Source of the DNA: Caulobacteraceae bacterium
Lineage (GTDB): Bacteria > Pseudomonadota > Alphaproteobacteria > Caulobacterales > Caulobacteraceae
Assembly: GCA_947456005.1 (NCBI GenBank)
Contig: CANGRP010000195.1
Location: 1-5,015, forward strand
Reading direction: 5' to 3'
Length of the DNA stretch: 5,015 bases
Within the stretch, counting starts at the first letter, position 1. Each line of letters starts with the position of its first letter. The notes under the pieces were generated by a model, which saw only the letters and a program-made list of their open reading frames with translations, was not told the DNA's origin and ran no database searches. This document shows, piece by piece, positions 1-4,890 of this stretch. A program made the translations under genes and the position numbers.

Positions 1-210
1 GCCCCAGAGCGGCTCGCCGAAGAAGGCGCCGATCGAGTAGGCCGAGAAGATCAGGGCGATCTGCCAGGCCGGGGCGTCGAAGGACTTGGCGTAGAAGGGC
101 AGCAGCGGAATGATGATTCCGAAGCCCAGCAGGTTGATGAAGATCACCGCCGTCAGGGCGATCGCCGCATAGGGCGACGCAGGCTTGGTCTGGCGGGCGG
201 CCTCCGACAT
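1..210 (-). CDS. MFS transporter, N-terminal part (runs off window)
   Basis: This is the first 70 codons of a membrane transporter, read by hand from ATG at 210 down to base 1 without a stop. The start reads MSEAARQTKPASPYAAIALT. A first membrane helix follows at about residues 15-38 (AVIFINLLGFGIIIPLLPFY). After the loop AKSFDAPAWQ a second helix begins (IALIFSAYSIGAFFGEPLWG). The pattern GFGIIIPLLPFYA, then a short loop, then a helix ending in PLWG is typical of the DHA1/TetA-like branch of the major facilitator superfamily, in which a GRLSDRxGRR-type loop should come next, just outside the window. Such proteins are inner-membrane proton-driven exporters of drugs or metabolites; the substrate cannot be told from this part. 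No good Shine-Dalgarno precedes the ATG. It lies 77 bases downstream of infC on the same strand, so it may be read from the infC transcript or from its own promoter. Confidence 0.85.
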   Translation of the reverse strand, partial: MSEAARQTKPASPYAAIALTAVIFINLLGFGIIIPLLPFYAKSFDAPAWQIALIFSAYSIGAFFGEPLWG

Positions 211-249
211 GCGGCGTCTGTTACGGCCGCGGCGCGAGAGGGGCAAGGG

Positions 250-278
250 CGGGCGGCGACGAAATCCGGCGCCGCCCG
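250..278 (-). terminator. GC-rich hairpin after infC, possible terminator or attenuator
   Basis: A perfect 9-bp inverted repeat (CGGGCGGCG at 250-258 and CGCCGCCCG at 270-278) encloses an 11-base loop. It starts 10 bases past the infC stop codon in the direction of transcription. The stem is very stable, but the bases that follow on the minus strand (CCCTTGCCCCTCTC) lack a U-tract, so it is not a textbook intrinsic terminator. It could be a weak or factor-assisted terminator, or a 3'-end stabilising hairpin that limits read-through into the transporter gene. In DNA this GC-rich, such repeats can also arise by chance. Confidence 0.4.
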
Positions 279-287
279 GTCGGAATC

Positions 288-821
288 CTACTTGGGCGCC
301 AGGATCATGATCATCTGGCGGCCCTCCATGCGGGGCTCGTACTCGACCTTGGCCACCGGCTCGAAGTCGGCCTTGACCTGCTGGAGGAGTTTCATGCCCA
401 GCTCGGGGTGGGCCAGTTCGCGGCCGCGGAAGCGGAGCGTCACCTTGACCTTGTCGCCTTCGCCGAAGAAGCGGTGCATCGAGCGCGCCTTGACCTCATA
501 GTCATGGCTGTCGATGTTCGGCCGCAGCTTGATCTCCTTGATCTCGACGACCTTCTGCCGCTTGCGGGCCTCGTTCTTCTTCTTCTGTTCCTGGAACTTG
601 AACTTGCCGTAGTCCAGGATCTTGCAGACGGGCGGGTCGGCGTTGGGGACGATCTCGACCAGGTCGAGCCCGGCTTCCTCGGCGGCCTCCAGGGCGGAGG
701 AGGTGGGCATGACCCCCTGCTTCTCGCCATGCTGGTCGATCAGCAGGACCCGGGGAACTCGGATGTCTTCGTTGATGCGCGGACCGTCTTTGACGGGCGG
801 CGCCTGCATGGGCCGGCGAAT
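288..821 (-). CDS. infC: Translation initiation factor IF-3
   Basis: IF-3 binds the 30S ribosomal subunit in the cytoplasm, prevents early joining of 50S and checks the start codon and initiator tRNA. The protein has both family domains. The N-terminal domain (about residues 14-84) holds GPRINEDIRVPRVLLID and the family signature around KILDYGKFKFQEQ (67-79). A basic linker follows (KKKNEARKRQKVVE, 80-93). The C-terminal 30S-binding domain (about 93-176) contains KEIKLRPNIDSHDY, KVTLRFRGRE and the end RQMIMILAPK. I place the start at ATT (821-819), giving 177 residues beginning (M)RRPMQAPP. GAGGAG at 836-831 lies 9 bases upstream of it, whereas the first ATG (809) has no ribosome binding site at a usable distance. 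AUU starts are known for infC in E. coli and other bacteria and let IF-3 repress its own translation. The ATG start would give 173 residues. The gene is not followed by rpmI-rplT here; an MFS transporter comes next. Identity is very secure; the AUU start is a strong inference. Confidence 0.97.
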   Translation of the reverse strand: MRRPMQAPPVKDGPRINEDIRVPRVLLIDQHGEKQGVMPTSSALEAAEEAGLDLVEIVPNADPPVCKILDYGKFKFQEQKKKNEARKRQKVVEIKEIKLRPNIDSHDYEVKARSMHRFFGEGDKVKVTLRFRGRELAHPELGMKLLQQVKADFEPVAKVEYEPRMEGRQMIMILAPK

Positions 822-830
822 AGGCTTCTG

Positions 831-836
831 CTCCTC
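831..836 (-). promoter_or_regulatory. Shine-Dalgarno site that fixes the infC AUU start
   Basis: GAGGAG on the minus strand is 9 bases from ATT (821-819) but 21 bases from the first ATG (809-807). The spacing therefore supports initiation at AUU, four codons upstream of the ATG. The intervening codons (CGC CGG CCC) encode RRP, matching what I recall of alphaproteobacterial IF-3 N-termini. Confidence 0.75.
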
Positions 837-881
837 AAGCTGTTGAAGAAGTTGGCGACGGAAAGTGTACCGCCACAGTTC

Positions 882-912
882 GATATATGACCGTCCGGGC
901 CCCGGCGATCAA
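882..912 (-). promoter_or_regulatory. Possible infC promoter
   Basis: On the minus strand TTGATC (912-907) resembles a -35 box. It is followed 17 bases on by CATATA (889-884), or 19 bases on by TATATC (887-882), as a -10-like element. This AT-rich patch stands out in a very GC-rich region and would place the transcript start about 50-60 bases before the AUU codon. The putative -35 overlaps the TGA stop of the upstream glycosyltransferase (911-909). Matches are only about 3-4 of 6 per box, so this is tentative; infC could also be read from the upstream operon. Confidence 0.3.
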
Positions 913-1880
913 GCGGCGCCTTCCACCGGAAGCAGGCTGTTGGCGGCCCGCTCCACCGTGGAGGGCTCCAGGGTCGTCAGGTCGTCGGCCTGGACGACGA
1001 TGACGTGGCCCCTCGGGGCGGACAGGGCCGGGTCCGAGGCCTTAGAGAACAGGACCACTGTCGGGGCGCCCGCGGCGGCGGCCAGGTGCAGCGGGCCCGT
1101 GTCGTTCCCCACCACCAGGGCGGTCCCCGCACCGATCTCGGCGACCTTGGCGAAGTCGGTCCTGCCGGTCAGGTCCCGGGCCTGGGGCACGTGCCTCTGG
1201 ATCTCACGACCGAGGGCGCTTTCCTGCGGGCCCCCGATGACCACGATGTCATAGCCGCGGTCATACAACCGGCGGGCCAGGCGGCCGTAGGCGTCCGCCG
1301 GCCAGCGCTTGTCCATCCGGTGAGCGGATCCGCCCGGGATCAGCATGACATAGGGTCGGTCTGAGGGCCGCCGGCGGTCCCGCCGGGTTCCGCCGATCCA
1401 GGACAGGTCCGGCGGCGGCGCCGACAGCGGGGTCGTCGGCGCGTCGGGCCAGATCCCCGCCGCCTTCAGTTGGTCGGCCTGGCGCTCAAGGGTGTGAAAC
1501 GAGTCCTTGGCGGGGTTCCGGTGAGGCAGGGCGCATCCAAAGGCGATCCCTGACCATTCCGGCGGGAAGGGGCGCAGGAGGTGGAAGATCCGCTCCGAGG
1601 CGGCGGAGGTCTGCAGGTCGTAGACCCGATCATAGCGCGCCGCCTTCAGCCGGGAGCGTAGGGCCAGCCAGGCGCCGGGTCCCTCCGGCTTGCCGTCGGT
1701 TTCCACCTCGCTGAAGTAGGGGCAGGCCCGGGCCAGGGCCTCGAAGGGCGGCGTGGTCAGGAGGGTGATCTGCGCCTTCGGGTGAGCCTCGCGGATGTGC
1801 TTCATCGCCGCCAGCGCCAGGACGAAGTCGCCCAGGGCCGAAAGCTTGATGACCAGGACCTTGCGGATCTCGCGTCTCAT
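909..1880 (-). CDS. Glycosyltransferase family 9 (ADP-heptose:LPS heptosyltransferase-like)
   Basis: Family 9 enzymes (WaaC/WaaF/WaaQ type, GT-B fold) are cytoplasmic or inner-face enzymes that transfer heptose or related sugars during lipopolysaccharide core assembly. The 323-residue length is normal for the family. Visible hallmarks are the N-terminal strand and loop VLVIKLSALGDFVLA (8-22), the mid-protein PGGS (182-185) followed by KRWP (191-194), the second Rossmann-like segment YDIVVIGGPQE (210-220), and the nucleotide-sugar-binding motif GNDTGPLHLAAAAG (258-271). The ATG at 1880 overlaps the stop of the upstream glycosyltransferase in an ATGA, which indicates translational coupling; GAGAAG seven bases upstream may serve as ribosome binding site. 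The upstream partner and the family suggest work on lipopolysaccharide core or another surface glycan. The exact donor and acceptor cannot be read from sequence, so no symbol is given. Family assignment is secure, specificity is not. Confidence 0.92.
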   Translation of the reverse strand: MRREIRKVLVIKLSALGDFVLALAAMKHIREAHPKAQITLLTTPPFEALARACPYFSEVETDGKPEGPGAWLALRSRLKAARYDRVYDLQTSAASERIFHLLRPFPPEWSGIAFGCALPHRNPAKDSFHTLERQADQLKAAGIWPDAPTTPLSAPPPDLSWIGGTRRDRRRPSDRPYVMLIPGGSAHRMDKRWPADAYGRLARRLYDRGYDIVVIGGPQESALGREIQRHVPQARDLTGRTDFAKVAEIGAGTALVVGNDTGPLHLAAAAGAPTVVLFSKASDPALSAPRGHVIVVQADDLTTLEPSTVERAANSLLPVEGAA

Positions 1881-3049
1881 TTCCCGGCTTCTCGCGCCTT
1901 CAGAAGCTCCTCATACACCGCCAGGGTCGCCGCGCACATGGCGTCGTTGGAGTAGAGCCGCGTCGCGCGCTCCCGAGCGGTCCGCCCCAGGACGCCGAGG
2001 CCGTCGCGGCCAAGCTCGGCGGCCTTGGCCATGGCCCTCGCCCAGGCGTCGATGTCCCCCGGCGGCGCCCGCCAGCCGGTCTGGCCGGGCAGGACGGTCT
2101 CGGTCGTCCCTCCGTGGTCCGAGGCGATCACCGGCCGGCCCATCACCTGGGGCTCGACGGCCGCCCGCCCGAAGGACTCCGGCACCAGTGTAGGCAGCAG
2201 GGCGACATCGGCCGCCAGGAAGGCCGCAGGCATGTCATCGCAGTGTCCCACCAGCCTCACGACACCCGCCAGGTCCGAGGCGCCCACCGCCGCCTCCAGG
2301 GACTGGCGGTAAGCGGTTCGGCCCTGATCATCGCCGGCGAAGATGACGCGCAGGTTGCGGCCTTCGCCCTTCAGGCGTGCAGCGGCGGCGATGATGGTCT
2401 CATGCCCCTTGATCGGCGTCAGTCGCCCCGCCAGCAGGAAGACCAGGGGCCCTTCGCCCGCCGGCGGCAGGTCCCAGGCCTCCCTAAGCGCCTCGACACG
2501 TTCCGCCGCCACGTGCTCGGGGTCGAAGCGCCCCAGGTCCACGCCCCGTGGGATGGAGACGACCTTCTCCGGCGCGATCCGGTGCTCGGCCAGGACATGG
2601 GCGCGGGTGTAGTCGGAATTGGCGATCACCCGGTCCACCCGGGTCATGACGGCGTTGTACCAGCGCTTCAGCGGGCCCTTCGCCAGGTAGATGCCGTGAT
2701 AGGTCGCCACGGTCGGCACGCCCTCCGCCGTGGCCGCCCACAGGGCGGGGAAGGCCGGCGCCCGGGAGCGCACATGGACCAGGCTGACCCCCCGCCCGCG
2801 GATCACCCGGCGCAGGGCCCGGGCGGTCTTCAGCATGACCAGGGGGTTCTTGCTCTGCATGGGCAGGCGAACCAGCTCGCCCCCCGCCGCGGCCAGGGCC
2901 GCCTCCATCCGTCCCCCCCGGCTGGCCACCAGGGCCCGGCCGCCGGCCGCGACCACGGCGCGGGCGACGTCGATCGTGGTCTGCTCGGCGCCGCCGGTCT
3001 CCAGTTCGGGGACCACCTGCAGGAGGGAGAAGTTCGGAGGGAGGCTCAC
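1877..3049 (-). CDS. Glycosyltransferase family 4 (glycosyl transferase group 1)
   Basis: This is a GT-B fold retaining glycosyltransferase that moves a sugar from a nucleotide-sugar donor to a growing envelope glycan on the cytoplasmic face of the inner membrane. With the start used here it has 390 residues, a usual length. The acceptor domain opens with LLQVVPELETGGAEQ (9-23), containing the glycine-rich GGAEQ loop, and includes TYHGIY (116-121) and RVIANSDYTR (140-149). The donor domain shows LLAGRLTPIKG (205-215, with the conserved Arg209 and Lys214 pair), the IFAGDD strand and the EX7E motif ESFGRAAVE (Glu291 and Glu299), then GRPVIASDHGG (304-314) and TGWRAPPGD. I chose GTG at 3049, preceded by a weak AGGG. 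The frame is open back to another GTG at 3115, but those 22 extra residues look unlike the family and would overlap the divergent hydrolase gene. The stop overlaps the next glycosyltransferase by 4 bp. Substrate is unknown. Confidence 0.92.
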   Translation of the reverse strand: MSLPPNFSLLQVVPELETGGAEQTTIDVARAVVAAGGRALVASRGGRMEAALAAAGGELVRLPMQSKNPLVMLKTARALRRVIRGRGVSLVHVRSRAPAFPALWAATAEGVPTVATYHGIYLAKGPLKRWYNAVMTRVDRVIANSDYTRAHVLAEHRIAPEKVVSIPRGVDLGRFDPEHVAAERVEALREAWDLPPAGEGPLVFLLAGRLTPIKGHETIIAAAARLKGEGRNLRVIFAGDDQGRTAYRQSLEAAVGASDLAGVVRLVGHCDDMPAAFLAADVALLPTLVPESFGRAAVEPQVMGRPVIASDHGGTTETVLPGQTGWRAPPGDIDAWARAMAKAAELGRDGLGVLGRTARERATRLYSNDAMCAATLAVYEELLKAREAGK

Positions 3050-3094
3050 CGCGCCCTGATAGCGCAGGCCGGCGCCCGGCGCTATGCAGGGGCC
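3050..3094. other. Short divergent intergenic region
   Basis: These 45 bases separate the proposed GTG start of the family 4 glycosyltransferase (minus) from the ATG of the hydrolase (plus). They hold a 5-bp stem with a 3-base loop (GCCGG 3068-3072, CCGGC 3076-3080) and a copy of ATGCAGG (3084-3090) that recurs at the hydrolase start (3095-3101). The region is too short for two separate full promoters, so promoters probably extend into the opposing coding regions. I see no clear -35/-10 pair. Confidence 0.5.
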
Positions 3095-3841
3095 ATGCAG
3101 GAGACATCCGGACACCTGGAGCGCGAGGCGGGCGTTCCCCTGGCCTGGCGGGCCGTCGCGGGGCGCGGCCCCACCGTGGTCTGGCTGGGCGGCTTCAAGT
3201 CAGACATGATCGGGACCAAGGCCCAGGCCCTGGCCGACCAGGCCCTCGCCGCCGGCCGGGCCTTCCTGCGCTTCGACTATTCAGGCCATGGGGAGTCGGG
3301 CGGCGACTTCACCGATGGGACCATCGGGTCCTGGCGGGCCGACGCCCTGGCGATGATCGATACCCTCACGACCGGCGACCTGGTCCTCGTGGGCTCCTCC
3401 ATGGGCGGCTGGCTGGCCTGCCTCTGCGCCCTGGCCCGGCCGGAGCGGGTCAGGGGCCTGGTCCTCGTCGCCCCCGCCGCCGACTTTCCCCAGGCCCTGA
3501 TGGTCCCGGAGATGACCGACGCCGACCGCGCCGCCCTGGCCCGGGACGGGGTCTGGATGCGCCCCTCGGAGTATGGCGACCCCTATCCCATCACCCGCCG
3601 TTTCCTTGAGGAGGCGGCGGACTGGAGCCTCCTGCCCGGGCCGGTAGCGATCGATCTGCCCGTGCGGATCCTGCAGGGCGGCGCCGACCCGGACGTTCCC
3701 TGGCGCCACGCCCTGGCCCTGGCCGAGGCCCTGTCGGCCCGGGACCAGGTCTTCAGCCTGGTCCGCGACGGCGACCACCGCCTGTCCCGGCCGCAGGACA
3801 TCGACCGGCTGCTGGCCTTCGTGGACGAGCTCTGCGGATAG
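3095..3841 (+). CDS. Alpha/beta hydrolase, ABHD10-like serine hydrolase
   Basis: This is a compact cytoplasmic serine hydrolase of 248 residues with no signal peptide. Visible elements in order are the early strand and likely oxyanion-hole loop VVWLGGFKSDMIGTKA (28-43), the strand FLRFDYSGHGES (57-68), the nucleophile elbow GSSMGG (100-105, Ser102), the strand GLVLVAPAAD (121-130), the acid loop ILQGGADPDVPW (192-203, likely Asp198) and the catalytic His in DGDHRL (225-230, His228). The order GG-x-SDM-x-GTKA, RFDYSGxGxS, GSSMGGW, PSEY and VPW resembles human ABHD10 (a mitochondrial thioesterase and esterase) and its alphaproteobacterial relatives, as I recall them. The natural substrate in bacteria is not known to me; an ester or thioester is likely. 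The start is the ATG at 3095; AGGGG lies only two bases before it, so the ribosome binding site is poor. It is divergent from the glycosyltransferase pair, and an insertion sequence begins 5 bases after its stop. Confidence 0.88.
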   Translation: MQETSGHLEREAGVPLAWRAVAGRGPTVVWLGGFKSDMIGTKAQALADQALAAGRAFLRFDYSGHGESGGDFTDGTIGSWRADALAMIDTLTTGDLVLVGSSMGGWLACLCALARPERVRGLVLVAPAADFPQALMVPEMTDADRAALARDGVWMRPSEYGDPYPITRRFLEEAADWSLLPGPVAIDLPVRILQGGADPDVPWRHALALAEALSARDQVFSLVRDGDHRLSRPQDIDRLLAFVDELCG

Positions 3842-4834
3842 CTAGATGTTTGGTCCCGGAGTTTGATGGTGCGGATCTGATGTGAAGCGCTGTGGCTCTT
3901 TTGTCCAGCATTTGCAGATGAACTCGTAGGGTGTGAGGCCGTTGAGCGTCTTGAGCCGCCTGGCGAAGTTGTAGGCAGTCACGAAGTTGGCGAGGTGTTC
4001 GCGCAGCTGATCGTGGGTCTCGTAGTAGAAGCGTTTGACGGTTGCTTCCTTGATTGTCCGGTTCATCCGCTCGACCTGGCCGTTGGTCCACGGATGCCTG
4101 GGTTTGGTTGTCCGGTGGTCGATATCGTTCCTTGCGCAGGCATACTCGAAGGCATGTGCCCGGAACCGCTCACCGTTGGCCATGGCTTCCCTGATCACCG
4201 GGACGGCTGATCCGCCAGCGCCCGGCGTGGTGAACTGGATGCCATTGTCGGTCAGTACGGTGTGGATCTTGTAAGGGACGGCTTCGATCAACCGGAGCAG
4301 GAAGTCGCGCGAAGTTGCGGTTCTGGAGTTTTCGTGCAGTTCGACGAACGCGAACTTGCTGGTCCGGTCGATCGCCACAAACATGCAGAGTTTGCCTTGC
4401 TCGGTGCGCACCTCGGCCATGTCGATGTGGAAGTAGCCAATGGGGTATGCGCTGAACTTGCCGCGCTTGGGCTTATCCCCCTCTACCTCTGGCAACCGCG
4501 AGATGTCGTGGCGTTGCAAGCAGCGGTGTAGCGATGATCTGGTCAGGTGCGGAATGCTGGCCTGCAAGGCATAGAGGCAATCATCCAGCGGCAGTAGCGT
4601 GTGCTTGCGGAACGCGACGATGATCGCTTCCTCCGCAATGCTCAGCACTGTCGAATGGGCATCCTTGGGACCGGGCCGCACATCGGTTGTGTTGCTCCGG
4701 CTCCGCCACTTCGCAACGGTCTTGGGGTTGATCCCGTGACGCTTGGCCAGCGTCCTCAGGCTCTCTTGACTATTTTGTATTGCTCGACGGATTGCCGCTG
4801 TCGTGCTGGCGCTCCCGTGAAGAACTTGGCCCAT
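3842..4834 (-). CDS. IS481-family transposase (DDE)
   Basis: This is the transposase of the surrounding insertion sequence; it cuts and joins the element's ends. The 330-residue protein starts MGQVLHGSAS. It has a helix-turn-helix at about 26-46 (LRTLAKRHGINPKTVAKWRSR), a linker with LTRSSLHRCLQRH, and an rve/RNase H-like catalytic core with Asp138 (FHIDMAEV), Asp196 (VLTDNGIQF) and Glu255 (NGQVERMNRTIKE). The conserved tail is AYNFARRLKTLNGLTPYEFI. All three catalytic residues are present and there is no frameshift, so it looks functional. I prefer the ATG at 4834, which has AAGGA six bases upstream; an in-frame ATG at 4849 would add MEGCI but its AGGA touches the start codon. The frame reads through the left inverted repeat (PGPNI) and stops at a TAG lying in flanking target DNA at 3844-3842, directly against the hydrolase stop. 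Its base composition is visibly lower in GC than its neighbours, fitting an acquired element. Confidence 0.95.
   Translation of the reverse strand: MGQVLHGSASTTAAIRRAIQNSQESLRTLAKRHGINPKTVAKWRSRSNTTDVRPGPKDAHSTVLSIAEEAIIVAFRKHTLLPLDDCLYALQASIPHLTRSSLHRCLQRHDISRLPEVEGDKPKRGKFSAYPIGYFHIDMAEVRTEQGKLCMFVAIDRTSKFAFVELHENSRTATSRDFLLRLIEAVPYKIHTVLTDNGIQFTTPGAGGSAVPVIREAMANGERFRAHAFEYACARNDIDHRTTKPRHPWTNGQVERMNRTIKEATVKRFYYETHDQLREHLANFVTAYNFARRLKTLNGLTPYEFICKCWTKEPQRFTSDPHHQTPGPNI
3847..3872 (+). repeat. Left terminal inverted repeat of the IS481-family element
   Basis: These 26 bases, beginning TGTTTGGTCCCGGAG and ending GGTGC, are the exact reverse complement of 4865-4890. The match ends abruptly at both borders (3846/4891 and 3873/4864 do not pair), which fixes the element's ends. 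This repeat also encodes the last residues of the transposase. Confidence 0.95.
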
Positions 4835-4864
4835 AATGCATCCTTCCATTCCTGCATGGATAAT

Positions 4865-4890
4865 GCACCATCAAACTCCGGGACCAAACA
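4865..4890 (-). repeat. Right terminal inverted repeat of the IS481-family element
   Basis: This is the exact reverse complement of 3847-3872, ending ...GGGACCAAACA at 4890. It lies 30 bases upstream of the preferred transposase start, so the transposase promoter probably lies in or near this repeat. Confidence 0.95.

Larger units (their letters stand above)
3847..4890 (-). mobile_element. Complete IS481-family insertion sequence, 1044 bp
   Basis: Both ends are defined by perfect 26-bp inverted repeats beginning TGTTTGGTCCCGGAG, and a single IS481-type transposase fills the interior on the minus strand. The TGT start and the length of about 1 kb fit the family. The left flank is GCTAGA (3841-3846), matching the NCTAGN target known for IS481. 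The right flank is CAGCCG (4891-4896), so no target duplication is visible. The element lies just past the hydrolase stop on one side and against a broken IS630-type transposase on the other, which suggests a deletion or recombination after insertion. Confidence 0.93.

Noticed and set aside
292..890. Plus-strand open frames opposite infC
   Set aside because: They are antisense to a highly conserved gene, with Leu/Asp-rich or Ser/Arg-rich translations and no recognisable domain.
2114..3094. Long plus-strand open frame extending the hydrolase upstream by 327 codons
   Set aside because: It lies antisense to the well-supported family 4 glycosyltransferase and its translation is low-complexity, rich in Arg, Gly, Gln and His. 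It is a high-GC shadow; the hydrolase homology begins just after ATG 3095.
3050..3115. N-terminal extension of the family 4 glycosyltransferase (22 residues from GTG 3115)
   Set aside because: The extra residues do not resemble the family, whose fold starts at about LLQVVPELETGGAEQ, and the extension would overlap the divergent hydrolase start.
3281..3801. Minus-strand open frames opposite the hydrolase
   Set aside because: They are Gly/Gln/Arg-rich antisense shadows with no domain, while the plus strand carries a complete catalytic triad.
3753..4091. Minus-strand frame crossing the insertion-sequence border
   Set aside because: It is out of frame with the transposase and runs into the antisense of the hydrolase; no motif is recognisable.
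4845..4867. Small inverted repeat TCCAT/ATGGA and direct repeat ATAATGCA near the transposase start
   Set aside because: They are only 5 and 8 bases long; they might affect the ribosome binding site but are within chance expectation.
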